Assembly: GCF_900113015.1 (NCBI RefSeq)
Contig: NZ_FONV01000003.1
Coordinates: forward strand, 434,001 to 498,000
Reading direction: 5' to 3'
Length of the DNA: 64,000 nucleotides
Source of the DNA: Actinoplanes philippinensis
Lineage (GTDB): Bacteria > Actinomycetota > Actinomycetes > Mycobacteriales > Micromonosporaceae
This document shows, piece by piece, positions 10,600-18,660 of this stretch. The translations under genes were made by a program, and so were the position numbers. Under the pieces are notes generated by a model that was not told where the DNA came from, did not search any database, and saw only the letters and a list, made by a program, of their open reading frames with translations. How positions within the stretch are numbered: the stretch's first letter is position 1; every line of letters starts with the position of its first letter.

Positions 10600-10688
10600 G
10601 AACACCAGGCTAGTTCGTGGGTATGACAAAACGCAGCACGGTTATGGGGCCGTCAGCGACGCCGACACGGGTCGGTAAGGTGCACCAC

Positions 10689-11423
10689 GTGCCGCATGCC
10701 TCGAATCCACCTGTCCCACCGGCGCGGCCTGTCGAGGCCGTCCTGTTCGACTTCCACGGCACGCTCGCTCAGGTGGAGGACGCGCTGGCCTGGGTCGTCG
10801 CCGCGGCCGCCGCCTGCGGCACCGAGCTCGACCGGGGCCGGGCCACCATTCTGGCCGACCGGCTGACCACCGCGGGCCGGGCCGGCGGGCCGCTGCCGCA
10901 CCGGGTTCCCCCGCATCTGGCCGAGCACTGGGCCGACCGCGATCTGTATGCGCACAGCCACCGCGCCGCCTACACCGGACTGGCCGCGACCGTGCCGACC
11001 GACGTGGAGGGTCTGGCCGACGCGCTGTATGAGAGGCTGCTCGTGCCGGACGGCTGGGTGCCGTACCCCGATGCCGAGCCGACCCTGCGCAAGCTCCACG
11101 AGGCGGGCGTCAAGGTCGCCGTGGTCAGCAACATCGCGTTCGACATCCGGCCGCTGTTCGCCGCGTGGGGGCTGGACGGGCTGGTCGACGCGTTCGCGCT
11201 CAGCTACGAGGTCGGGCGGATCAAGCCGGACCCGGCGCTCTTCTGGCGCGCCTGCGGCATGCTCGGCGTGGACGCGGAGCGGGCGCTGATGGTCGGCGAC
11301 ACCCCGGCGGACGCGGGCGCGGTCAAGGCCGGCTGCGCCGCGTACATCGTGCCGGCCGCCGACGCCGGCAAACCGAACGGGCTGTCCGCGGTGCTGTCAC
11401 TGGCCCTGTCCCACCAGGCGTGA
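10689..11423 (+). CDS. HAD-superfamily hydrolase
   Basis: GTG 10689 is selected because GGTAAGGTG lies about 7 nt upstream; the product has 244 residues. HAD motif I is LFDFHGTLAQ, with the nucleophile Asp and an unusual His in the third position. Motif II is VVSNIAF, the catalytic Lys is in GRIKPDPALF, and motif IV is MVGDTPADAGAVKAG. The helical cap between motif I and II suits a small phosphorylated substrate or a haloacid. It is divergent from helY, the two starts being 89 nt apart. The substrate cannot be told from sequence. Confidence 0.85.
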   Translation: MPHASNPPVPPARPVEAVLFDFHGTLAQVEDALAWVVAAAAACGTELDRGRATILADRLTTAGRAGGPLPHRVPPHLAEHWADRDLYAHSHRAAYTGLAATVPTDVEGLADALYERLLVPDGWVPYPDAEPTLRKLHEAGVKVAVVSNIAFDIRPLFAAWGLDGLVDAFALSYEVGRIKPDPALFWRACGMLGVDAERALMVGDTPADAGAVKAGCAAYIVPAADAGKPNGLSAVLSLALSHQA

Positions 11424-11483
11424 CACCAGGAACGTCCCACCGTGGACGAGCGGTCACCGGTGACAACCGGCACCTCCCGCGCC

Positions 11484-11600
11484 CGGGAAGCGGTCGGCCC
11501 GGGAAGCGGTCGGCCCCGGGAAGCGGTCGGCGCGGGAAGCGGTCGGCGCGGGAAGCGGTCGGCCCGGCAAGCGGTCGGCCCGGGGAGCGGTCGGCGCGGG
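11484..11600. repeat. Tandem array of 16-17 bp units
   Basis: About seven copies of a unit close to GGGAAGCGGTCGGCCCG fill the gap between the convergent HAD gene and the small gene at 11601. Copies differ at one to three positions and slip by one base, which suggests replication slippage. Confidence 0.9.
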
Positions 11601-11792
11601 TCAGGCGTAGCGGTCCAGGACGGTTCCGCGGCGGCCCTTGCGCCCGGCGGTCTCGGCGACCGCGGCCGGCGACTCGTCCTGGGTGTTCACGGCGGCCTCG
11701 GCGATCGCCTTGAAGGCGTCCTTGGCGCTGCCCAGCGCCGACGTGGCGTTACCGAAGAGCGAGGCGGCGCGGGGTCCGATCGAGTTCGTCAT
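11601..11792 (-). CDS. Small hypothetical protein (63 aa)
   Basis: This is a 63-residue protein with ATG 11792 preceded by GAGGGC. The first half is Ala/Ser/Gly-rich and could form an amphipathic helix (ALGSAKDAFKAIAEAAVN); the C-terminus is basic (GRKGRRGTVLDRYA). It has no Cys, signal peptide or membrane segment. I do not recognise a family. It is 41 nt downstream of the lipid kinase gene on the same strand. Coding is supported by the ribosome site and by start and stop fitting the gap, but the evidence is modest. Its stop codon touches the end of the 16-17 bp array. Confidence 0.6.
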   Translation of the reverse strand: MTNSIGPRAASLFGNATSALGSAKDAFKAIAEAAVNTQDESPAAVAETAGRKGRRGTVLDRYA

Positions 11793-11833
11793 GCCCTCAC
11801 GTTCGGCCCGTCCCCGGGAATCTGACCCGTCAC

Positions 11834-12730
11834 TCAGCGGAGCAACCGAACCGCACCCGGCACACAGCTCACCTCGACGGGCAGCGGGCCGAGCCGCTCG
11901 CCGTCCGCGTACGCCACGATCCCCTCAGCCATGATCCGCACCTCACGCGCCCGCCGCACGGTGACCCGCGGATCACGCACGTGGGTCCCCCCGCGCAGCC
12001 GCGGCTTGAGCCGCATCAGATCGAGCCGGCCCAGCGGCGCCGCGAAGAGGACGTCGAGCAGCCCGTCGGCCGGGTCCGCGTCGGGCAGCATCCGCATCCC
12101 GCCGCCATAGCTCGCACAGTTACCCACCGCAACGATCTCCGCGGGGAAGGCGAGCTCCTCGCCGTCCAGCGTCAGCGTGTACCGCCGGGCCCGCAACCGG
12201 GCCAGCTCCAAGACTATCGCCAGGTCGTAGCGGCGCGGCCCGGTGGGCCGGCGCATCCGGTTGGCACGCTCGTTGACGAGCGCGTCGAATCCCGCGGCCA
12301 TCACCGCGCAGAACCAGCGTCGCTCACCGTGAGCATCCACGGTCCGGGCGAGATCAAACCGGTGGGCACGGTCGTCCCGCAGCGCCACGGCGATCCCGGC
12401 TGCGGCCGCCAACGGATCAGGGGGTACGCCGACCGCGCTCGCGAAGTCGTTGCCGGTCCCGGCCGGCACCACCCCGAACCCGGCCGGCTGCCCGGCGACC
12501 GACTGCAGGGCCCGGTGCACCGTGCCGTCCCCGCCGACCGCCACGACGGCCGCCGCCCCGTCCGCAACCGCGGCATGACAGGCGGCCTCGGCTTCGATCC
12601 CGCTGCCGGCGGTGAGGATCCGCACAGCGTGCCCGGCCGTACCGAGGGCCTCCACGACCCCCGGAAGCAGACCGCGGTGCCGGCCGCGCCCCGCCGAGGG
12701 GTTGGCCAGCACCGCGATGAAGTCACTCAC
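11834..12730 (-). CDS. Diacylglycerol kinase-family lipid kinase
   Basis: The 298-residue cytoplasmic enzyme has the catalytic-domain signatures of the DagK/YegS/BmrU family: NPSAGRGRHRG near the N-terminus, the nucleotide-binding VGGDGTVHRAL near residue 65, and PAGTGNDFA near 90. A beta-rich second domain with VAVGNCASYGGGM follows, containing the usual acidic loop. It transfers phosphate from ATP to a membrane lipid such as diacylglycerol. The start ATG 12730 is 14 nt after the tatC stop, so it likely shares the tat transcript. The exact lipid is not known. Confidence 0.9.
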   Translation of the reverse strand: MSDFIAVLANPSAGRGRHRGLLPGVVEALGTAGHAVRILTAGSGIEAEAACHAAVADGAAAVVAVGGDGTVHRALQSVAGQPAGFGVVPAGTGNDFASAVGVPPDPLAAAAGIAVALRDDRAHRFDLARTVDAHGERRWFCAVMAAGFDALVNERANRMRRPTGPRRYDLAIVLELARLRARRYTLTLDGEELAFPAEIVAVGNCASYGGGMRMLPDADPADGLLDVLFAAPLGRLDLMRLKPRLRGGTHVRDPRVTVRRAREVRIMAEGIVAYADGERLGPLPVEVSCVPGAVRLLR

Positions 12731-12744
12731 GATCCGGAATTAGA

Positions 12745-13710
12745 TCAGGTCATGTCGTCGAACTTGCGCTCGATCGGCCTCGGCCGCTCCACGGGTGTCG
12801 GAGCGTCGATCGCCGTCGGACCGTCGATCGGGTCGGACGCGCCGACCGGCACCCGCTCCTCCGGCAACTCCGAGATCTCGTCGTCGTCGAGCCCGGCGTA
12901 GATCTCGGTGCCGCGGCCCTTGCGCTTGTCGTTGAGGAACGCCACCCCGACGGCGATGAAATACAGCAGGGTGAGGCAGGCTGCCAGCAAGGTCATGCCG
13001 AACGGCCCGGGGTCGGGAGTGGCGATCGCGGCGAACGCGAACGACAGGAAGATCACGGTCCGCCACCAGCTGAGCAGCCGGGGCGCGCTCACGACGCCGG
13101 TGAAGTTGAGCATGAGCAGGACCAGCGGGAACTCGAACGCCGCCCCAAAGATCATGATCATGCTGGTGACGAAACCGGTGTAGGAGGTGATCTCCAGCTG
13201 CGTCGTCTGGCCGAGGACACCGGCGGTCATGATGAATTCGAGGCTGTGCTTGATGACGAAGAAGGCCAGCGTCGCGCCACCGATGAACAGCGGTGCCGCG
13301 ATCGCGACGAACACGTACGCCCATTTGCGCTCGTGCCGGTGCAGGCCGGGCGCGATGAACGCCCACAGCTGGTAGAGCCAGACCGGCGCGCCGACGATCA
13401 GACCGAGCCAGAGCGCGATCTTCAGCTTCAGGATCAGCTGGTCGGCCACACCCAGGATCAGCCAGTTGCACTGGCCCTGGCCGACCTTCCCCAGCGTCCA
13501 TGACGTGTCGAGGCCACAGTAGGGCTCGGCGAGAAGGTCGAAGACCCGCTCGGAGAGGATGAAACCGACGATCAGGCCGGCCACGATGCCAAGAGACGCG
13601 AAGAACAGCCGGTTACGAAGCTCCCGAACGTGCTCGATGAGCGTCATGGAGCCGTCGGAAGCCTGCTGGAACTTGGTGGGTCCCTTTTTCTTACGCAGGC
13701 TCAGTGCCAT
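12745..13710 (-). CDS. tatC: Sec-independent translocase subunit TatC
   Basis: This is the 321-residue polytopic membrane protein TatC, which recognises twin-arginine signal peptides. The N-terminus carries the conserved MTLIEHVRELRNRL, followed by six predicted membrane segments, with the first periplasmic loop and an SFAFAAIATPD-type loop before segment 5. The C-terminal tail of about 65 residues is acidic and longer than in E. coli, which is common in actinobacteria. It follows tatA by 9 nt on the same strand, forming a tatA-tatC operon. The tail contains EELPEERVPVGA-like acidic sequence of unknown role. Confidence 0.95.
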   Translation of the reverse strand: MALSLRKKKGPTKFQQASDGSMTLIEHVRELRNRLFFASLGIVAGLIVGFILSERVFDLLAEPYCGLDTSWTLGKVGQGQCNWLILGVADQLILKLKIALWLGLIVGAPVWLYQLWAFIAPGLHRHERKWAYVFVAIAAPLFIGGATLAFFVIKHSLEFIMTAGVLGQTTQLEITSYTGFVTSMIMIFGAAFEFPLVLLMLNFTGVVSAPRLLSWWRTVIFLSFAFAAIATPDPGPFGMTLLAACLTLLYFIAVGVAFLNDKRKGRGTEIYAGLDDDEISELPEERVPVGASDPIDGPTAIDAPTPVERPRPIERKFDDMT

Positions 13711-13719
13711 CGGCCCGGG

Positions 13720-14094
13720 TCAGCGGTCGTTGGTGCGGTGCTGCACCGGGTCGACGAAGGGCTGCGCCGGCGGCGGCTGGTAACCCTGCGGGGCCGGCTG
13801 CTGGTAGCCCTGCGGCGCGGGCTGCTGGTAACCGGCCGGCGGCGGGGGCGCCTGCTGGTAGCCGGGCTGCTGGTAGGGCTGCTGGACCTCACCCTGCAGC
13901 GGGGTGCGGCTGTGCTGCGGCTCCGCCTTCTCCGCGACGTTGTTGTCGTCGTCGACGAGGCCCTTGGTCTCCGCCTTGATGATCCGCAGCGAACGGCCGA
14001 GGGAGCGCGCCGCGTCGGGCAGCCGCTTCGCGCCGAAGAGCAGGATCAGCACAACAACCAGGACGATGATGTGCCAAGGCTTGAGCACACTCAT
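13720..14094 (-). CDS. tatA: Sec-independent translocase subunit TatA
   Basis: ATG 14094 gives a 124-residue protein; GGAG lies upstream at the right distance. The single membrane helix ([20 protein letters not shown]) and the amphipathic helix with [16 protein letters not shown] are diagnostic of TatA, which forms the translocation pore. The second half is a Pro/Gln/Tyr-rich tail with repeated GYQQPAPQ units, far longer than a minimal TatA and probably disordered. It is the first gene of the tat operon and lies 131 nt after the small membrane protein. Confidence 0.93.
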   Translation of the reverse strand: MSVLKPWHIIVLVVVLILLFGAKRLPDAARSLGRSLRIIKAETKGLVDDDNNVAEKAEPQHSRTPLQGEVQQPYQQPGYQQAPPPPAGYQQPAPQGYQQPAPQGYQPPPAQPFVDPVQHRTNDR

Positions 14095-14225
14095 GGGATG
14101 ACTCCAGTCGGTCGGATCAGGGTGCCGGTCCATCGTACGTGTGGATCCTGACGATTTTGCCGTGCGGATCCCTCAGGTTTCTTATGATCTTGGTAAGCCC
14201 GGGACAACAGGGCGGTAACTGCCCG

Positions 14226-14483
14226 TCACCTGCCGCGGCCCGCCTTGATCTCCTCGACCTTCGCCTGCGCGCGCTCCGCCCGCTCCTGAAGGCCCTGCAC
14301 GGTCGTCTGCAGCCGCTCGGCGCTCTGCTGCAGCACGAGGGCCTCGTCGCGGCGGCGCTCCAGCTTGCGCGCGGCCCGGCGCAGCGCGGGCAGCCGCCCG
14401 ATCACCCGGGACGCGGCGAAGATCAGGACGAACAGCGCGATCACCACCACGGCGATCCAGACCCACATCAGCACGCGGCCCAC
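14226..14483 (-). CDS. Small membrane-anchored coiled-coil protein
   Basis: The product is 85 residues from GTG 14483; a second possible start is ATG 14468. One N-terminal membrane helix (VWIAVVVIALFVLIFAAS) is followed by a basic, Gln/Glu/Arg-rich helix that looks like a coiled coil up to the C-terminus (ERLQTTVQGLQERAERAQ). It begins 1 nt after the pafC stop, so it is probably translated from the same messenger. I do not recognise a named family; similar small proteins occur beside pafC in related genomes only by my recollection. It may be a membrane-tethered scaffold. Confidence 0.7.
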   Translation of the reverse strand: MGRVLMWVWIAVVVIALFVLIFAASRVIGRLPALRRAARKLERRRDEALVLQQSAERLQTTVQGLQERAERAQAKVEEIKAGRGR

Positions 14484-14484
14484 C

Positions 14485-15477
14485 CTATCGGCCCGCGACC
14501 GGGTCCGCTCCGAGCCCGGTCGGCGCGGCGTACTGGTCGAGGGCGGTGGCGGCCTGGGCCCGGATCCGGTCGAGCAGCTCCGGCGGGCCGATCACGGTGA
14601 CGTCGCGGCCCTGCCCGGTGAGGAAGCGCTGCGCCCAGCCGAGGTCGGTGACCCGCATCGTGACCAGCCACTCGGTGCTGTCCTTGACGACCTCCTCGAC
14701 CGGGTAGTACTCGGTGATCCACCGGCCGCCGCGACCCACCCGCAGGGTGACCAGCGGCAGCTCCGGGCCGGGGCGGAAGACGCCGCCGGTGACGTCGTGC
14801 GGCACCGCCTCGACCGGGGGCGCGGACGGCTCGTCGAGCTCGGTGAACCCGTCGATCCGGTCGATCCGGAAGAGCCGGGTCGCCTCGGCCCGGCGGCACC
14901 AGGCCTCCAGGTAGTTGAAGCCGCCGACCATCAGCATCCGCATCGGGTCGACGACCCGGTCGGTGGTCTCGTCGCGGGCCGCGGTGTAGTAGGTGAGCCG
15001 CAGCGCGTGGCCGGAGTCGACGGCCCCGCGGACGGCGGCCAGCTTCTTCTGGTTCGCCGGCAGCCGGACCGCCACCGGCGCGTCGGCCAGGTCGCCGGCC
15101 GCGCTCTCGATCTTGGCCAGCGCCCGCTCGATGGCGTCGCGGGTGCCGATGCCGGGTGTCTCGGCGAGCATCCGCAGCGCCACCACCAGGGCGAGCGCCT
15201 CGTCCGGGTTGAGCCGCAGCGGCTTGTCCATGCCGGCGTCGTGGCTGATCGTCACGTGGTCGCCGTCGATGGCCATGTCGATCAGGTCGCCGGGGCCGTA
15301 ACCGGGCAGCCCGCACACCCAGAGCAGCTCCAGGTCCTCGCGCAGCTGCCGGTCGGTGACGCCCAGGTCGGCGGCCGCCTCGGAGATGAGGATGCCGGGC
15401 CGGGCCAGCAGGTAGGGCACCAGGTTGAGCAGGCGCCCGAGCCGGTCGCCGGACGGGGTCCGCACGGTGCTGCTCAT
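14485..15477 (-). CDS. pafC: WYL-domain transcription activator PafC
   Basis: The 330-residue protein has an N-terminal winged helix-turn-helix (RLGRLLNLVPYLLARPG, then AAADLGVTDRQLREDL) followed by a WYL domain (LTYYTAARDETTDRVVDPMRM and YLEAWCRRAEATRLFRIDRI) and a C-terminal WCX-type extension. In mycobacteria PafB and PafC form a heterodimer that activates DNA-damage promoters independently of LexA. The gene order pafB-pafC-(small gene)-tatA-tatC-helY matches that locus. The gap from the pafB stop is 61 nt. Despite the name, PafBC is not needed for pupylation itself. Confidence 0.92.
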   Translation of the reverse strand: MSSTVRTPSGDRLGRLLNLVPYLLARPGILISEAAADLGVTDRQLREDLELLWVCGLPGYGPGDLIDMAIDGDHVTISHDAGMDKPLRLNPDEALALVVALRMLAETPGIGTRDAIERALAKIESAAGDLADAPVAVRLPANQKKLAAVRGAVDSGHALRLTYYTAARDETTDRVVDPMRMLMVGGFNYLEAWCRRAEATRLFRIDRIDGFTELDEPSAPPVEAVPHDVTGGVFRPGPELPLVTLRVGRGGRWITEYYPVEEVVKDSTEWLVTMRVTDLGWAQRFLTGQGRDVTVIGPPELLDRIRAQAATALDQYAAPTGLGADPVAGR

Positions 15478-15538
15478 GCCGCCACCTCCGCAGCGCTGTC
15501 GCGGCGCCGGGCAGCCGGCGGCCGGTGCGAGGAGCCGA

Positions 15539-16528
15539 TCATGCCGTCACCGCCGGGACCTCGTGCCGCGTGATCAGTTCCTTGAGGTGCTGGATGACCG
15601 CGTCAAGCAGCTCGGGCGGCCCGTCGGCGCGGGCGTCCGGGCCATAGCCGGCGATGCGCGAGGCCAGCCAGTCCACATCGCCGTAGACGATGGTCAGCCG
15701 GTCGCCGTCCGGGCCGGGCACGACGTCGGCGGCGAGCCGGCGCAGCCCGGCGGCCCGGCCGTGGCGGACCGTGACGGTGGCCCGGCCGTTGCGGGCGATC
15801 GGGCCGGACGAGCGGGCCACGTGGCTGATCAGGTCGGCGCCGGCGGGCGGCTCGAAGGCGCCGCCGCGGCCGGTGGCGCGCACGTCGCCGACGATCCGGG
15901 ACAGCCGGAAGCAGCGGGTCGCGTCGCGGTCGCGGTCGTGGCCCACCACATACCACCTACCGCGCCAGCAGACCACGCCCCACGGCTCCAGGCGCCGGGT
16001 GCTGGGCTCGTCGACCTCGGGCACCCGGTACTTGAAGGTGACCGCGCGGCGTTCCCGGGCGGCCGACGTGAGCGGCCCGAACGCGGGGTCGACGGTGACG
16101 ACCGGCTCCACCCCGAGGGTGGCCTGCGGGTCGACCTCGACACCGGCGGCGCGGAGCTTGGCCAGGCCGGACGAGGCGGCGGCGGCCAGACCGGCGTGCT
16201 GCCACAGGCGGGCGGCGATGCCGACGGCTGCGGCCTCGTCCGGTTCGAGAAGGATGTCGGGCAACGCGTACTCGCGCTGGGCGATCCGGTAGCCGGGCTC
16301 CTGGTCGAAGATGCTGGCCGTCCCGGTCTCCAGCGGCACGCCCAGGTCACGCAGCTCGGCCTTGTCCCGCTCGAACTTGCGCTGGAACGCCTCGTGGTCG
16401 CGTGGGTCGGACGGATCGTGCTCGTAACCGGGCACGGTCGCGGCGATCTGCGCGGCGGTGAGGAACCGTCGTGTGGACAGGAGGCAGATGACCAGGTTCA
16501 CCAGGCGCTCGGTGCGAGTGCGCGACAC
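15539..16528 (-). CDS. pafB: WYL-domain transcription activator PafB
   Basis: GTG 16528 is taken as the start because the product then begins with the winged helix sequence SRTRTERLVNLVICLL; the frame stays open upstream but covers the divergent efflux gene. Its 329 residues comprise winged helix, WYL domain (VTFKYRVPEVDE and GRWYVVGHDRDRDATRCFRLSRI) and WCX tail. It is the partner of PafC in the DNA-damage response. It is divergent from the cation efflux gene, with 67 nt between starts that must hold both promoters. Five unrelated genes separate it from pafA, which directly precedes pafB in mycobacteria. Confidence 0.92.
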   Translation of the reverse strand: MSRTRTERLVNLVICLLSTRRFLTAAQIAATVPGYEHDPSDPRDHEAFQRKFERDKAELRDLGVPLETGTASIFDQEPGYRIAQREYALPDILLEPDEAAAVGIAARLWQHAGLAAAASSGLAKLRAAGVEVDPQATLGVEPVVTVDPAFGPLTSAARERRAVTFKYRVPEVDEPSTRRLEPWGVVCWRGRWYVVGHDRDRDATRCFRLSRIVGDVRATGRGGAFEPPAGADLISHVARSSGPIARNGRATVTVRHGRAAGLRRLAADVVPGPDGDRLTIVYGDVDWLASRIAGYGPDARADGPPELLDAVIQHLKELITRHEVPAVTA

Positions 16529-16595
16529 GGCCGCAACGCTAGCAGGCGCCCCGGGGCGACGGTTATCCGTCACGGCGCCGGGGAAGACCGCATTC

Positions 16596-17567
16596 GTGAC
16601 CACCGCTGAAACCTCTGTTCCCGCGCCCGCCGAGCCCTCCGCCGAGTCGGAGAGCGTCGGCACCGTCCTCGTCGCCGGAGCCGCCAATCTGGCCATCTCG
16701 GTGGCGAAACTGGTCGCCGGCCTGCTCTCCGGGTCGGCCGCGATGCTGTCCGAGGCGGCCCACTCGCTCGCCGACACCGTCACCGAGGTGTTCCTCTACG
16801 TCGCGCTGCGGCGGGGCACCAAACCGGCCGACGAACAACACCCGTTCGGGTACGGCAAGGAGAGCTGGGTCTGGGCGTTCATCGCCGCGATCTTCACCTT
16901 CGTCGCGGGCGCCGGCTTCTCGATCTACCACGGCGTCATGACGATCATCGAGGGCGAGCACACCGGGAACTACCTGGCCTCGTACATCGTGCTGGCCGTC
17001 GCGTTCGCGGCCGAGAGCGTGTCGTTCGCCAAGGCGCTCAAGCAGGTCCGCGGCGCGGCGAAGCAGTGGAACACCACGGCCGGCGGCTACCTGCGGCACA
17101 CCTCGGACACCACCGTGAAGGCGGTCTTCTTCGAGGACCTCGCGGCGCTGGCCGGCCTGGTGCTGGCCGCCGTGGGGCTGGGCCTGGCGCAGGTGACCGG
17201 CTCGGAGGTGTGGGACGGCGTCGCGTCGATCGTGATCGGCCTGCTGCTGCTCGTGGTGGCGGTGGTCCTGGGGCACAGCAACGCGTCGCTGCTGGTCGGG
17301 CAGGCGGTGCCGCAGCGGATGCACGACCGGATCGCCGCGGACCTGGCCGGCGTCGACGTGGTGACGGCGGTGCCGACGCTGTTCACCATGCGGATCGGGC
17401 CGGGCGAGATCCTGGTGGCGGCGAAGGTCGACTTCGCCGACGACGTGCCGGCCGGTGACATCGAGACGGCCTGTGACGAGGCGGAACGGCGGCTGCGCGA
17501 CACCTATCCGGGCATCCGGTACGTGTTCCTGGACCCGACCAGGGGACACGGCGGCCAGAACGGATAG
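16596..17567 (+). CDS. Cation diffusion facilitator (CDF) family efflux protein
   Basis: The product starts at GTG 16596 (GGGGAAG upstream) and has 323 residues. Six membrane segments are predicted. The second holds the metal-site sequence SEAAHSLADTVTE (H...D pattern), and the fifth region contains FFEDLAALAGL, the second half of the site, with Glu-Asp in place of a His-Asp pair. A cytoplasmic ferredoxin-like C-terminal domain ends the protein. CDF proteins export Zn, Mn, Fe or Co in exchange for protons; the DxxED-like second site argues for something other than classical Zn export, but this is weak. It ends 10 nt before the DUF3866 gene. Confidence 0.88.
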   Translation: MTTAETSVPAPAEPSAESESVGTVLVAGAANLAISVAKLVAGLLSGSAAMLSEAAHSLADTVTEVFLYVALRRGTKPADEQHPFGYGKESWVWAFIAAIFTFVAGAGFSIYHGVMTIIEGEHTGNYLASYIVLAVAFAAESVSFAKALKQVRGAAKQWNTTAGGYLRHTSDTTVKAVFFEDLAALAGLVLAAVGLGLAQVTGSEVWDGVASIVIGLLLLVVAVVLGHSNASLLVGQAVPQRMHDRIAADLAGVDVVTAVPTLFTMRIGPGEILVAAKVDFADDVPAGDIETACDEAERRLRDTYPGIRYVFLDPTRGHGGQNG

Positions 17568-17577
17568 GGTCGCGGCC

Positions 17578-18660
17578 ATGGTGCGATGGCGGTCCGGGAC
17601 GGTGCGGTCGGTGCGGCGGAGCTGGCACGGCGCCGTCGAGCTGGACGTGACGACCGACGACGGGCCGTTGCGCGCGCTGGCCTACCCCGATCTGGTCGGT
17701 GCGCCGGAGCCCGGCGACCGGGTGCTGCTCAACGTGGGCGCGCTGGTGATGGGCCTGGGCACGGGTGGGTATGCGCTGGTGGTGGCGATCCCGGACCGGC
17801 TGCCCGCCGACCCGGCCGACGACGGGTCCACCCGCGACGCCGGTCACCTGGTGAAGGCGCGGTATACGCCGTTGCAGCCGATCCGGCTCGGTGTCGACGA
17901 GGAGGCGTCCCCCCATCGGGCGGTGCTGGCCACGGCCGAGTCGATCGAGGGCATGCCGGTGGTCACCGCCGACCTGCACTCGGCGTTGCCGGCGATCCTG
18001 GCCGGAGTCCACGCCGACCGGCCGGGCGCCCGGGTCGCCTATCTGATGACCGACGGCGGGGCGCTGCCGGCCTGGTTCTCCCGCACGCTCGACGGGCTGC
18101 GCGGGCATCTCGCCGGGACGGTCACCACCGGGCAGGCGTTCGGCGGCGACCTGGAGGCGAGCACCGTGCACACCGGGCTGCTGGCCGCCCGGCACGTGCT
18201 GCACGCCGACGTGACGATCGTGGCGCAGGGGCCGGGCAACCTCGGGACCGGGACGACCTGGGGTTTCTCCGGGGTGGCGCTGGGTGAGGCGGTCAACGCG
18301 ATCGCGGTGCTCGGCGGGCGGCCGGTCGGGTCGTTGCGGATCTCCGACGGCGACGGGCGTGAGCGGCACCGCGGGGTGTCACATCACAGTCTTACGGCGT
18401 ACGGAAAAGTCGCTCTCGTCCCCGCCGACCTGCCGGTCCCGGACGGCCTGCCGCAGCCGCTCGCCGCGGAGGTGGAGGCCGCGCTCGCGCCGCTCACCGC
18501 GCGGCACCGCCTCGTCCGCGTGCCCTCCGCGGGCCTGGACCGGGCGCTGCGCGACTGCCCGGTGCCGCTGTCGACGATGGGCCGCAAGCTGGACCAGGAC
18601 CACGGCTACTTCCTGACGGCCGCGGCCGCCGGGCGTCACGCCGCGAGCCTGCTGGCCTGA
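17578..18660 (+). CDS. DUF3866 family protein
   Basis: The 360-residue protein matches the DUF3866 type: an N-terminal beta region starting MVRWRSGTVRSVRRSWHG, then GDRVLLNVGALVMGLGTGGYALVVA, and later a GPGNLGTGTTWGFSG segment and HHSLTAYGK. No function is established for the family, and the protein has no signal peptide. It is translated 10 nt after the CDF gene and overlaps the 3' end of the convergent diguanylate cyclase gene by 25 bp. The start ATG follows GGATAGGGTCGCGGCC. Confidence 0.8.
   Translation: MVRWRSGTVRSVRRSWHGAVELDVTTDDGPLRALAYPDLVGAPEPGDRVLLNVGALVMGLGTGGYALVVAIPDRLPADPADDGSTRDAGHLVKARYTPLQPIRLGVDEEASPHRAVLATAESIEGMPVVTADLHSALPAILAGVHADRPGARVAYLMTDGGALPAWFSRTLDGLRGHLAGTVTTGQAFGGDLEASTVHTGLLAARHVLHADVTIVAQGPGNLGTGTTWGFSGVALGEAVNAIAVLGGRPVGSLRISDGDGRERHRGVSHHSLTAYGKVALVPADLPVPDGLPQPLAAEVEAALAPLTARHRLVRVPSAGLDRALRDCPVPLSTMGRKLDQDHGYFLTAAAAGRHAASLLA

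Noticed and set aside
7792..10626. A 944-codon open frame antisense to helY
   Set aside because: It mirrors the helicase gene exactly and shows only shadow composition; the helicase motifs on the other strand are decisive.
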